NCBI GenBank assembly: GCA_002749535.1
Contig: MZZL01000407.1
Span: 16,430-79,309 of the forward strand
DNA from: Apophysomyces variabilis
Taxonomy: Eukaryota > Mucoromycota > Mucoromycetes > Mucorales > Mucoraceae
Direction: 5' to 3'
Length of the DNA stretch: 62,880 nucleotides
Shown here: positions 22,127 to 33,841 of the stretch, one piece after another
Numbering within the stretch: the stretch's first letter is position 1
How the letters are laid out: every line of letters starts with the position of its first letter
Made by a program: the position numbers and the translations under genes
The notes under the pieces: generated by a model
What the model was told of the DNA's origin: nothing
Seen by the model: only the letters and a program-made list of their open reading frames with translations
The model's database searches: none

Positions 22127-24993
22127 AATTGTAAAAATTGACAGCAATAGTTAATACATTACATGTACATATCTTCTGGGCGCTAGCATCAATATTAACA
22201 TTTGTTTTATGCATATTTGTGTACATATTTGATACTTCGACTATCTGGATCTTGTACGATTATTGGGCTTATATAGTAGGGCGACTAAGGCACGTAAAGG
22301 CATTGTATGAAAAATATTTCGTACTACGTGGCGAGCAAATTAAATTTTTCTTAGTATGCAGCATTGCTTTTTCAGTTATGTGACACAGTCATAGTAGCTT
22401 GGTAAAAAAGGATGAAAAACGTTGCTATTGCTGTTTCTCTCTGTCGCTGTATTTATCTAAGCATCCAAGAAGTGGGAACCCCCCCCCCCTCAAAACCTCT
22501 CGATTTCAAGCTATATACTACATCCTAAACGAGAAATAAAAAGAGAGAATAAGATGGAAAATAGAAAAGGCATTAAGAAAAAGTAAAACAACAAATTTGA
22601 TGAGAAACAAGTAAAACCAAATGACGAGTCCCCAATTTATTCTTCCTTTTCCTGCTTTTTGTACCGTGTACAGGTGACAAGCAAATTGGCACTAGTTGCT
22701 GTATGTTGTGATTTGCCTTTGCTTGACCCCTCGACGGAAACAGTTCATCCTTTTGGTGCCGTAGTCAGCACTATGGGAAATGTGGGTTCCTTCTGGTCGC
22801 TATCAGTTCCTATTGAGCTATTTCTGGTTCCTGATGTACTATTTTCTATAAAGTATAAAATAGTCCATTGGGAACCAACGTTACATTCTGTAGCGGACTC
22901 TGAATTTTGGTTCCTGATGTACTATTTCTTTACTAAATGAAAAGCAGTACATCAGGAACCACTTCCCATAGTGCAGTGATGTAGTTTGTGATGAAATACA
23001 TTGCGTTCTTCTCAACGGCCGTAACAGTTTTACTGAGGTTTTATACCTCCAGAGTCTGCTCGGTAAGCATAACTGCTTCGCCATGTACTTCATCATCGCG
23101 TTGCAGGAGAGCGCTGTACTTTGTTTTCAACTGCCCACAGTACTGCTCACCCACTTAGCATATTGCATGGCTTTGTGAACGTCAGGTTCATCTGCGGTCA
23201 AGCATGCCTTGATCTTGCTAAACTGCTTTTTGTTCACTTCATATACTACGCTGAGAACCAGCAGCATGCTTTCTTCTCCGTTCTGCATTTGCTTGTAGGG
23301 ATCGATTAAAACAGTCCCCAGTTCATATCCGTTGCTATTCGTTCCTTAGGCAAGTGAATGCGGATTTGAATATTAAGTTGATGAACAAAATAAATATATT
23401 ACCGTTTACTTCGAACACTTATTCCAATTCCAATAACAAATGAATATTCTTTTGTATTTCTGTTCGTTCACGTTATCGTCTCATTCTTCCATCATCGCTA
23501 GTACATGAGGAACACTCCATGAATCTGCTAAGGAGACAAAACAAAGGTGACTAAATCTTATAGCAACCATGCACATTCACCAACGCCAAATAATTGTACG
23601 TAGTTGCGGGAAAATAAAGTAAAAGAATGCAGTTAAAATGGGCAATATTGTCTTGACCCAAGATATTGTACTCTTTGAAATTTATTGCTTGGAGCAATAA
23701 ATGTTAGCATCTATTAGCACTTTCAATATGCATTAAGATGACAACTTTTTATCTTTTCCCTTTGAATTAGTCACGTGTCAAGAATTGAGTTAGCGGAGGA
23801 TCACTGTAGCATCAATTCCGCATATCCGGCTGGTGTTACCCACAGACCCTGTTCAAATTTAACAAGGTGTGCCATCCTGATCTCTAACTGGCATTTCCCT
23901 CGTTTGCCCTGTCGTATCGCACTTTATCTTAGCTCGGTCTTTCATTCATCCAGCTAATTTGTTGGTTATCTTCACCCTACAATGACTGTGCCTTCGTTTT
24001 GATTATGCCCTTTTCCAGGCGGCCCCGACATGATCTTTTCGTTTCCTTATATAATTGGTGTGTCACGGGAAGATACGCGATATATTTGTACTGTGCTCAT
24101 ATGAGACTGTTAGCTAAGTTTAAGTTTATATTTACAACTGTACCATTGATGCATCTACCAAACGGACACAAAAGAGTAATTATTCAGCCATAATTGTGTG
24201 ATTCAATGACTCGTAGGGTAAGTTATAACCGTTGACTATAAATCATCTTTATGTTTATAATCAACCAAAGCCTTTATCAGAGATAATTTGGTGAAGAAAC
24301 GACAATAATTTGCTTTCTATAAACTGATGGTCAATAAAACCAAAAAGACATTGTTTTAAAGTGACATAGCCGTGCTGAACCACTGCATATTGTGCTACTG
24401 ACATCAAATTTAGTCAACCTAGAGTTTATGCGTGGCTGCAACATATACAAAAACCTATAGCTCCCCTAATATGAGAAAACGACACTTCCTTTTGTTCATC
24501 GTGCATTCCTCGTTTGCCTTGAGCCCCCCCCCTTTGTTCTTTAGCTGTAACTTGTCAAAAATTGAAGATTAACAAAACAATTTGCACAAGGTTCGTCCCC
24601 ATCGGAGAAGCTTTGAAGCGATGAAATGCAAATTGATGCCAGCCTTCAAGTGAATGTTGCTGGTCTCCGATACCATACTTAAACACCTACAAAACTTACC
24701 AAGATTAAGTGAAGAATAGAAATTACAGCAGCATCAGGCAACTGTTGCTATCATCAACCTTATACACATGGTTCACTACGTGCCGCAAAATCGTTGTTAG
24801 TGATTCATCAGCACAAAATAACTTCATCTTAAAAAAGCTGTAGTCTTCTCTGGCAACGGTATATATTACTTAATACGTAAGAAGTAATAGAGAGAGACAA
24901 TACATAATCTGGAACGAGAAAAAGAAGAACAAAGATAGTTATAATTAAGATAGCCTGCCAATCAAGAGAAACCGGGAAGCAAGGTAATACTTC
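22127..24993. other. Long intergenic stretch, one MITE candidate
   Basis: No coding exon with a recognisable motif was found between the nuclease-like remnant and the ornithine carrier. A hydrophobic 81-codon frame at 22138-22383 is probably chance. C-homopolymers occur at about 22480 and 24525. The only structured element seen is the inverted-repeat element at 22768-22974. The last part is the 3' flank of the carrier gene. Confidence 0.45.
22768..22974. mobile_element. MITE-like element, 207 bp
   Basis: Ends are inverted copies: GCACTATGGGAAATGTGGG at 22768 and its counterpart CCACTTCCCATAGTGC ending at 22974. The interior holds several copies of GGTTCCTGATGTACTATTT and an inverted pair around 22910-22960, so the strand can fold into nested hairpins. 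It carries no open frame. The target duplication could not be fixed. Confidence 0.6.
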
Positions 24994-26196
24994 CTATAAT
25001 CCAAAATGTCTTGAGAGCAGTTCCTAAAAATATCGGTTAAAAAACCATTCCAGAAGCAAACCATTGGTCTTACGTAAGTCATAAAGATAATAGCGCTTGT
25101 TGGAGCACTGCGAATAACTGTGATACCACATCCTCTATAAAATCCGCGGATGCCAGCACCAGCGTAGATTTCTCGAGCAGTTTGAAGAAAAGTTCGTTTG
25201 CGCGATCCTATCAGGAGCTCCTCGTCCGTTTGCATTTGCGATTTGATCACGTCCACTGGGAAGAAGGATGCATTATACGCCATGCCACCAATGGCACCAC
25301 CTAACATGAGCTCTGGAGCAGTCAGATCTTTCTTTGTCACCGCTTTATCAGAAATTCGGACTCTTCGGCGTATCATCAGCGAGCAAGTGTATTCATACAT
25401 TCCGAACCAAAATGCACCACCACCAGCTTCACGGATCAATGTCGCAAGATAACCACGATAAAATCCAGCCGGGCCGTGCTTTTTTAACGTGTGGGTAATA
25501 ACATGAAGAGGACCGGTGTAAGTTGGCGGAACGGACGTTCCAGCAAGTTGTACTTGGAGTTTACACTTGATCAGTTCAACGGGCGTCAATATGAAAGAAG
25601 CCAGTGCTCCGGATGCAGTCCCTGCCACAACTAACTGAGTCATACTGAGTGGAGGTAAATGTTCCTCTGCCATCATTGCCATTTTCTCCGCTTGTTCGGG
25701 CGTTGCTGAGTAAGTCCGAATCAATCGCTGGACTTGGCGATATCCAACGAAAAGAGCGGCATTCTCGACCATAGACCCAATTAAAGGAGACGACATACCC
25801 TATGAAGAGAATAGGTTTAAAAATACCTGTTGAATAAACTACTAAAGACCCAAGTACCTTATACAGCCCCTTGAGACCTTCGTTTCTCACCGTGGCCGCG
25901 ATGCAATCAAGAGGACCAGTAAAATGCGGACGATCGGATGGCTGAGTTTGTAGTCTGACTTTCACTGTGTCGAAGGGATATTCGACGAATTTACCCACCA
26001 TACCTGCAATCTGGATAATGTTATCAGTAAAACCACCGATATTGCTTCGGAAAAGTCTTACAGAGCCAAACGTTAAGTCTTCTAGTTGACGGCGAAGGTT
26101 CAACTGTGATTCGCTCTTGCCAGCCGTAATAGGCTGGGCTGTGACTTTTTGCGAGGTAAAGTGGTCTACCAAACCTTGTTGCTGCGAAGGCTCCAT
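24994..26196 (-). CDS. ORT1: Mitochondrial ornithine carrier (ORT1/ARG11/arg-13 type)
   Basis: Inner-membrane carrier of the mitochondrial carrier family. The ORT1 type exchanges matrix ornithine for cytosolic substrates, linking mitochondrial ornithine synthesis to cytosolic arginine formation. Exons 26196-26062, 26010-25858, 25799-25074 and 25023-24994 give 347 residues. All three family repeats show the Px(D/E)xx(K/R) signature: EYPFDTVKVRLQ (Pro about 57), TPVELIKCKLQ and FPVDVIKSQMQ. The joined GSIAGMVGKFVEYPFDTVK and GMSSPLIGSMVENAALF fit the fungal ornithine carrier better than other carriers. The first intron is 51 nt, a multiple of three and stop-free, so retention would add 17 residues just before the first transmembrane segment. 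The last exon codes only ELLSRHFGL. The neighbour SRP14 diverges 1.4 kb away. The subfamily call is inferred from remembered homologues. Confidence 0.85.
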
Positions 26197-27639
26197 TTAA
26201 AGACGTCGAACAAGGAAGGGCCTACTGAGTAGTTCTTTCTCCAGTTGCTTCGAGGAGACTTATTAGTCTAATGCACCCGATGAAATTAATGAGAGGAAAA
26301 GTCGATAATGTCAAGGACAAAATTACAGGATACTGAAACCCCCCTCCACATCTGTTAAAATGAAAGATCTTATCGAGCAGTCACAAGCTCTGAGTTCTTT
26401 TGTGTGCAATGAGGCAAATTCAGTGGGGCAATGCAGCTTTGGGCAAGTGGCTGGGTAAAAGTTGTACCACATTGCACATACTGCACAATGTTCTCATTGC
26501 ATGATTACCTCCGAAATGAAAACAACGCAGGGAAATCTGTGAATAAGAGCGATTTAAAATATTTGCTCATCTGCCAACTTATGTTCCCCTTGAGAAAAAG
26601 ATATCGATCTTTGTAGCGAATAATTAGAAAGAAAAGAAAAAATCCTTTGAACTGAACAGCTTCCGCACTTAAAACCTAGAATACTAAGTAACCAGTGAAA
26701 AAGGAAAGATAATCAAGATTATCGGGGATAAAGAAACTCAACTTGGAACCAACGGAAGCACAAGTTTATGAGCTGAATTTTCGGATTATTCCGCGAGCCA
26801 GCAGCAATGCGCACGTTTTTTTCCCTCAACCTGAAGGTCACAACTTGTGAGTCTTACGTTTCAGAATGACTTGATTGCGTGATCCCATTTATCTTGAAAA
26901 GAGTAGATAAAGAATTTCCTTATTTTGTTTATTCAATTATCATCAAGTCAAATTCAACTGTGGCGTGATACCATTGAGTAGGTCCTAATCTAGGTTCAAA
27001 AGAGTTACTACACGATATCAAAGAGAGATTTATCGTTAAGCAGCAGAACGTCTTCTATTAACTTTGTTCTATGACCAGCCGCAGTCCCAAGCTGTTTCAC
27101 TGCTGTTCATTTGTGGAGAACCAGGATATAAGGCATATACCGAGCTTCTTTCTACTCGAGCAAGTAAAATTGACCCCCTCTGGGAACTGCCATATATGAC
27201 CAATATAGCAATTTCACGAGATATTGCCTGGTGATCAGCTTGCAATATTGCTAACATTCGTTAAAAGGACGGCCACATGGAACAAAAGGGACGGCTAGCA
27301 ATAGCTAAGACTAAGGTGATTATCTGCTGCTGATACTTCACAACAGCAAGCAACTATCATTATCATGGTACAACTTGCATTTAACAAGAAAATAAAACCG
27401 GAGCATATCGAGGTGGAGATGACTGAAAAACTGCTTATCCATGGGTTACTGAGCGCGAGCATTTACCAAAGGCTGATCAGATAGCATATTTTTTTGGAAG
27501 TGATTTTCGAGGTGCATAGAAAAGTTGTGTCCCGCAAAAATCGTGCCCGACTCAGAAGCCCAGCCAAACGAAAAAAACAAAAAAATTAATGAGTGGGTTG
27601 TTAGTGCCTAACACTCAGTTACTCTATCGAGATAGTGCA
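26197..27639. other. Divergent intergenic region (carrier / SRP14)
   Basis: Upstream DNA of both the ornithine carrier (minus) and SRP14 (plus). No recognisable exon was found; open frames at 26431-26616 and 27257-27069 lack motifs. No specific promoter element could be assigned beyond A+T-rich stretches. Confidence 0.5.
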
Positions 27640-28166
27640 ATGAAAGCGTTGGATCCCCTAACGGTAATACTGACAAGTGCGACTGATGGATGCATTGACA
27701 TCATATGACTACTAGTTCACTGTCCAGCTTGGCCAGTTTTACGAAAAGTCGAAAGAATCAGGCACGGTGGCCGTGACGATGAAAAGAAGTAAGGCATCAA
27801 GTGATTTCAACTTGAAACTAAAGCTGAATGTAGTGACTTCCCGTCGTTTGGTGAGGGCTTCCAGAACTAAACAAACTCTTCCCAGAGGCAGTGAAGAAGC
27901 CATGAAAAGCGGTACAGCTACAGAAGACGTACGATACCCTTGTTTGGTGCGAGCCGTCTATAAGAATCAAAAGATCAGCACTATGGTAATAGAAAGAAAC
28001 TCGAATATATATACATGTCAGATTCTGATACGTGCTTGGATAGGTTGCCCCGGATGACTTCAACAAATTCCAAAACGCGTATGGCACCATCATAAAAGCA
28101 TACATGGATTCTCTAAAGAAAAAGGAGCGTACGAAGAAGAGTAAGAAGCCTAAAACATCTCATTGA
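27640..28166 (+). CDS. SRP14: Signal recognition particle 14 kDa subunit (SRP14)
   Basis: SRP14 forms, with its partner or as a homodimer, the Alu domain of the signal recognition particle and slows translation while the ribosome docks at the ER. Exons 27640-27663, 27716-27985 and 28044-28166 give 138 residues. The start MKALDPLT joins FTVQLGQFYEKSKESGTVAVTMK, the typical first helix and strand. Later come PCLVRAVYKNQKIST and FNKFQNAYGTIIKAYMDSLKKK, followed by a Lys-rich tail, matching the family C-terminal half closely. A possible 45-nt in-frame intron at 27789-27833 (GTAAGG...TAG) would shorten the central loop to give 123 residues, nearer the usual size. The call is firm; the central exon structure is not. 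Confidence 0.82.
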
Positions 28167-28722
28167 TCGATGACTGTCCGAAGAAACGTATTGCAGACCA
28201 TCATTTCAGACGTACATAATGGTTGATCGAAGGATTGAAGATTTCTGAGAGCAAGAGACTGCTTATAAGATTTCATGATACAACAGGGGCTTATAATTTC
28301 TTAGTTGATATATTAGTTTGCATCATCGACTTTTTGGATGTTTGATAAGTATATGTAAGCACGCGCACAAAATAGCAGCCAATTTATATCTTGCAATTTT
28401 CGAAAGGTGTCCGAGGTTGTGAATCTTCAAGTGCATTAAAGGCACATTTGCGTTGCTTTTCAGTTTTGGGGTAAAAGACCCATCATCCATTCAATGTGGC
28501 ATCTAGTTGAATATGATGCCAGATTGGTCTGTGCTAGTGTAGGATGAAGTTGTCTAGCAACGTCGACGATTGTGGCCGGTTTGTATGAGTTCCCAAGATT
28601 ACCCAATCCAACCAGAGAATCTTTTGCGCAAGAAGTCGGAGATGATATCTCTGGGACTGTTCAGCTGTTACTTGTAAAAAAACTCAGCGACTCTACCCAA
28701 AGTGACCAAGTTTCCGCATACC
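28167..28722. other. Intergenic / 5' leader of RXT3 gene
   Basis: Holds the upstream region of the RXT3 gene. A short upstream frame starts with ATG at 28585 and ends near 28675, so it may act as an upstream open reading frame or, through an intron at about 28675, as an alternative first exon. Nothing else was recognised. Confidence 0.4.
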
Positions 28723-31700
28723 ATGAACGACAGCGCAATTTCTGGAACGAAACGTCATAACCAAGAAAATAACGAACCTTCAAATGATTTGGAGGGCTGC
28801 AGTAGCCCTTCCTCTACCAATAAACGGTTAAAAACAGATCCTTCCGTTGAAACAAGGAGCAACCCAGTATCAAAGGACAATGAAGAACATGACGTGCACC
28901 CGGAAGCCATCCAGACGCCACGTGTCAACGCTTCAACGAGCAACGTTGCCAGTGATGCTAATGAAAATAACGGGACAACTACAAATAGGTTGAAAGGCCT
29001 AGTGCAACCCACACATGTTATTGAAGCATCTGTTGATTCAGGCAAACCACAGCTGACTGCCGGATCAATTTCTAGCGGTAAGAGATAATTTGTGGCATAC
29101 ACATAGTTTGCTCAGTGCAGACTGATTATACTTTTCCGTTTTCTGTAGAAACTTCTAATCTTTCATGCGCTTCATCGCCTACAACTGAAACGCCGACCAA
29201 CAGCATAAAAGCAGAAACCGGGCTTGCTTGCCCTATGACAAGTTCAGCAGCAAAAGAGATTCCTAGAGTCCAGATACCGGGCGGTCAAGAGACCATATTA
29301 GTTACAAAAGATTTAGCAGCAACAACGGCATCGGACGCAACACTTAAGCATTCAGCGCGTGATCTTCCGTCCTTAAAAAGTTTAATCTCGTCTAAATCAG
29401 CATATTCTCCTTACGAAGGGCAGGGTATGCGTATGTCTGTCTCTGCGATACTCAGTGAAACTGGTCGAGCAAGTTTCCACCGAGAAACCCATGGAAAGCA
29501 TTATTCACCTGTCTCGACCAGCATATTACCAACCAAGAAGAAATCACCTAGTGTGTTAAGAGGTCAAAGCATGCCTCCATCCGTTGTGAGTGATCAGTCT
29601 ACCGATACCATTGCAAAACCCGCCTCGCCTTCTGCTACAATGCATTCCCGTAGCGCTAGTCAGCCTTCCAATATTGTGCCAGAAAATGTTAATACCGAAT
29701 CAAAGTCATTTCACATTATAAAAACGGAAGACGAATCTGTATCTGCTACTAAGAACAGCTTAACAAAAGAACAGCTCGTGCGTGCACTAACTTCGGTTCC
29801 AAGTATCGACGTAAAAGAAGAATCCTTTGGATCAGCAACCTGGGGCCAAAGCTTGGCCCATAGCGAACCACAGCCAGCGTCTACCGCAGCCGCTTCAACT
29901 ATCGGTTCAAACATGAACGCCAGCAATTTAGACCACAATCCAGTTTCAACAGCAGACACACAATACAAGGATATGTCAAAACCATCATCTGATGCGCCGC
30001 AAAAACTTAATGCGATCTCGTCTTCGACATCATTGGGGAATAAATCTTCTGTGCAGATGATGAGCCTCGGGAACATCAATAGTTTACCCAGTGTTAATGC
30101 CGCATTGCGTCGGCTTAGTGGTACACCTGGTATAGAGAAATCCAAAATCCCGCAACTTACTGCAGCTATTATCGAAAGCAGCTCGGCAATATCACGGAAT
30201 AGCTCAAAACTAAGACGCGGAGATGTTAAACGAGAGGATCATGCATCGCCTTCCGAGATCCTTGGGAATGCGTTAGCAGCCGTAGCTGCCAATGCCGGTG
30301 CTGGTCGATCCAATGCATCGTCCTCAGATACGACTGCAGCAGTGATAGGAAATATAGCCGCAAATATTACCAACATACTTCATGGGAGGTCTGGCTTTGC
30401 CGCTACCCATCGTGGTAGCTTCAGCCAGGAAGACAAACCGTCCTTATCAAATGCATTGCAGTTAACGGGCGTTCAAAAAGCCACAGGTACAAATGGTAGC
30501 GGAAGTACGTTGTCCAACATATTGGATCAAGCATTCTTCCTAGGTACGCGCGCATCAGATGATGGTCATAGACAAGATGCAAAAGGACATGGTAACCATG
30601 AGGTGATGGATGGCACGGGGAAGCCAACAGTAGCGCCCGGCGCAATAACATCTGGAACAGATAAAGGTACAGTTGCTGGAAACAAAGAAAATAGGGGAAG
30701 CCGACAAATAAGCGTAGTGAATAAAGAAGAAAAGAAGCCCCAGCTTATAATTAACAACGAGCAAGTCTGGCGGGCTGTTGAAGGGATAGAGGAAAAGTCA
30801 CTAGGTACTCTACAGACGAAGTTTATTGCACCAGTTTTCTCATCATCATTTTCTTAGGGTTTTACTTGTATCAGCCAGACGAACTACTTCCTAATATGTC
30901 TGGACATATTAACTGCGTTTTTGAAGTTCGCGTTCCAGCACGCTATCTCAGTTATGGGAACAAACATATACAGAAAAGAGCCATCTGGGGAACGGACATT
31001 TACACGGATGATTCCGACGTTGTGGCAAGTCAGTGCTCGAAGGATAAAAGGAGAAAGCTATGCTGATATTGAATCGTTATAGTGGCCATTCATTCAGGGA
31101 AATACCAGTTACCATTTAGCGAACCTGAAGTTCAGCCAGACAGTCCATTTGCGCTTGCTATCGCAGGAAAGTCTTTAGAGGCTGCACGAGCCGCTAAAAG
31201 CTTGGCTATCTCTGGAAAGATGTGGCAAAAGCGGGAGGATAGCATTCCGGGCTACGACTTAAAGCTGACAATTAGAGTTCTTCCAAAGTTACGTAGCTAT
31301 GCAAGTACCATCCGACATAACATCAAATCTCGTTCTTGGGGAAATAACCATGATGGTGTGAGCTTTTACGTGGAAAAAGCAGAAAAGATCAAGGTAAAAA
31401 AAAAGGGGGGGGGCTGCTTTTAGTTGGATAGCACTGATCACATTATCAGAAAGGGGACGCTCGTTTGCGAGGCCGTGGTATGTTAAAGGCAGAGATCATG
31501 GCGTACGAACCTTATCGGAAACGGGCACTTGGCTTACGGCAACAAAAGGAAACGAAACAGAGAGACGAACCGTTAGAGATACGAGGTCCAGACTGTCCAG
31601 CGATTTCAATATCTCGAGCACGAATGAAAAAGACTCAGCGCGTTATACGCTTATTCCAAGTAAGTCTACTACAGCGATGTGTACTGAATGCTGTAACTAA

Positions 31701-31751
31701 ACACGGTGTCCACACTAGATGCGATCCGAACTACTGCAAAACAAGCAATAA
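28723..31751 (+). CDS. RXT3: Rxt3-domain protein, Rpd3L histone deacetylase complex subunit
   Basis: Rxt3 is a subunit of the large Rpd3 histone deacetylase complex and acts in transcriptional repression in the nucleus. Exons 28723-29077, 29149-30804, 30858-31028, 31083-31393, 31450-31659 and 31719-31751 sum to 912 codons with no break. Residues 1-670 are Ser/Thr/Asn/Ala-rich and probably disordered. The Rxt3 domain lies at about 685-830: ARYLSYGN, then the hallmark WGTDIYTDDSDVVA (about 714-727) joined by splicing to MAIHSGKY, then LPKLRSYA and SRSWGNNHDGVSF. A C-terminal basic helix (RGRGMLKAEIMAYEPYRKRA) follows an intron that removes an A/G homopolymer run (31394 onward). The long N-terminus is mainly one 1656-nt exon. 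The start was taken at ATG 28723, the first in-frame ATG of the open exon. Confidence 0.87.
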
Positions 31752-32695
31752 TAATTTCTTTTTCTTTTTACTTTGCATTCTATTCGTTCCTGTCTTGCCC
31801 TCTTTTCCTACATGCTCCCCAAAAATCAATAACAACCAAAGCATTCACAATGCCAGCCGAAGATTGTATTTCCGTATAAATTTTGCGCCAGTTTGCTTCC
31901 AATATGAATTATGTTCAAACCGTAACCATAAAAAGGAAAAAAGATAAGTTCTTATTCCATTAAGGTAAAATGGACCTTGTGTTGCTGTCAAGACAATACA
32001 ACGAAATACGCCGAATGAGTCCCGGTTCGTCCCTTTACCCTAGTGGATAAAGGTAGAGGCCAAGTCTTAGAATACCGTTCATCCTCATGAAAGATAGACA
32101 GAGTAATCGTTATCTCAGCTAAAAAGAGAGCAAGGGCAGCTACTTGAATGGCCTGAAAGGTTAGATTACAGGATTTTGAAGGTTTATCTGTATTTATTTG
32201 ATGACAGTTCCCGCCGATGCAAAGGACAAATTTATGCTGCTGATACATCTACTTTGCGGCAAGCAAGACCATGACATATGCGTTGTGCTTTAAGGGAATC
32301 CTCTTAAGGTTCGAGTCTTTCCATGCACCGTGACTTTTTCATGGATGTAAAACTTGCCTAGATTAGCGTAAAAGACTATTTGACGAACAGTTTGATAAAA
32401 GGACGTGATGCTCAATCGTTACCTTCGTTAAAAAAGATCATATACCCTTTTCCCTTATGTTCTTCTTCTTTGGTAATACCGGAACATCCCAATTCCCTTA
32501 CCGAACCCTAACCACACTGCACTATCCTCACCGACGTTTTGATATAATTTTTGTCCACGGCAAATGTTGCTTTTTTTTGGCTGAGCTTTCCCCTTTCAAG
32601 AACCGCAAAGTAGTGTCTCTGTGTTGCTTTTTTTTTATTGGTACATGTTTGGTTTCTTCATTTCGTTTCTAAAGTTCTCTTTTTTTTTTCTTTGT
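31752..32695. other. Convergent 3' region between RXT3 and tropomyosin
   Basis: Both neighbours end here, so this is shared 3' flank. T-rich tracts at 32570-32700 precede the tropomyosin stop codon on the opposite strand. No gene was recognised; a B-box-like word at about 32307 was examined and rejected as a tRNA. Confidence 0.5.
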
Positions 32696-33349
32696 TTAGA
32701 GTTCCTCAAATTGACGACTCAATTCATCCAGCTCAGCTTGAGATGCGTTGAACTTGCTCTGGAGTTGTTCATACTTCTCCTCTTGTTCTGCCAATTTTTG
32801 TTCCAAACTGGTCACCTCACGTTCCGCCTGTTCTGCCTTCAAGTCAGCTTCATTGAACCTAAAAAAAGAAAAAATCATATAAATCGTAAGATGATGAATA
32901 TCTTCGAAACCGGAGGCTTTTCTATTCTTATTCCTTACTTCTCGGACGTTTCTTTCAGCTGCTTCTCGGCTTTTTCGAGTTGTTCCTCGAGATTCTTCAC
33001 TCGGATCTCGAGCGACAGCAATTCGTGATCCTTGGCGGTATGGTCCGATTCCAGTTGCTTAACCTGGGCTTCAAGTTCATCTGCACGGACATTGGCCTCA
33101 TCGGCTTCAGCTCGAAGGGATGCGAGTTTCTGGATAAAGGAAAGACAAGAAGTAAGTCTCACTCTGGTCTTTAACTCAGGGCAAATAAGAAGAAAAGGTC
33201 AACGCCAATATTCGTCGTTTATCGAACAAGTGCGTTTTCTTTTCTTTTTCCCTTTCCCACAAACAGGGTGATGGTGGGAATGAGACTCGATGGCCCATTC
33301 TCCAACAAACGATTTAGACTGACTGAATTACCTCCTTAAACTTTTCCAT
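32696..33349 (-). CDS. TPM1: Tropomyosin (short, 123 residues)
   Basis: Tropomyosin is a two-chain coiled coil that polymerises head to tail along actin cables. Exons 33349-33332, 33129-32939 and 32858-32696 give 123 residues. The start MEKFKE joins KLASLRAEADEA, like the canonical fungal N-terminus, and the end is ELDELSRQFEEL. The heptad pattern is continuous and glycine is absent. As remembered, fission yeast Cdc8 and budding yeast Tpm2 are 161 residues and Tpm1 is 199, a series separated by 38. This protein would be the next lower member, with the deficit inside exon 2 rather than at an intron, so a missed exon does not explain it. The tiny first exon (18 nt) is followed by a 202-nt intron. 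Another gene for the longer form may exist elsewhere. Confidence 0.85.
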
Positions 33350-33841
33350 GGATGAAATAAAACTGAAAAGAAAGAGAGAGGGAGAGGGGCCAGAAAAAGT
33401 TCGCGTACTTGGAAAACAGGGCTTGTGTTAATTGTAGATTGGCCAATCAAACGAAGGCGGCTGTCTAAACGCGGCCTTGGCAGATAATTGGGGTCTCTCG
33501 CAAAATCCTAAGTGATGAAGGCGAAGTATTGGTAAAAAAGACACATATTACGTACAATCTTATGGTAAGAAAAAACTCTGTTGACTAAAAAAAGCTACTA
33601 TCTCATTGTATAAACGTGCTGTCGAAGAGAATTCGGTTTAGACATTGACGTTGGCACATCCGAACTATGTATTTCATTTGCAAACGAAAACCACCTCATA
33701 GGAGCCTGGATAGCATGGACGCTACATCTCTTTCTAAGGAAGCGAAATAAATCATTTATTAGAAACACACAAACAAAAGATATAGTCCGCAAGGTTTTTT
33801 GACATTGAAAAGTTTTTGCTGTTAATTATGATGCGATGCAA
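33350..33841. other. Intergenic between acyltransferase and tropomyosin
   Basis: Upstream region of the tropomyosin gene and 3' flank of the acyltransferase gene. No motif or gene recognised. Confidence 0.45.

Noticed and set aside
22138..22383. An 81-codon hydrophobic frame that looks like a small membrane protein
   Set aside because: It lies in A+T-rich 3' flank with no conserved motif and no start context; A+T-rich DNA easily gives hydrophobic codons.
29711..30145. A 144-codon minus-strand frame inside RXT3
   Set aside because: It overlaps the large RXT3 exon in antisense, has no motif, and the sense strand is explained by a continuous 912-codon gene.
32270..32340. Second B-box-like word (GGTTCGAGTCT) near 32307
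   Set aside because: The sequence 60-80 bases upstream does not pair with the supposed acceptor strand.
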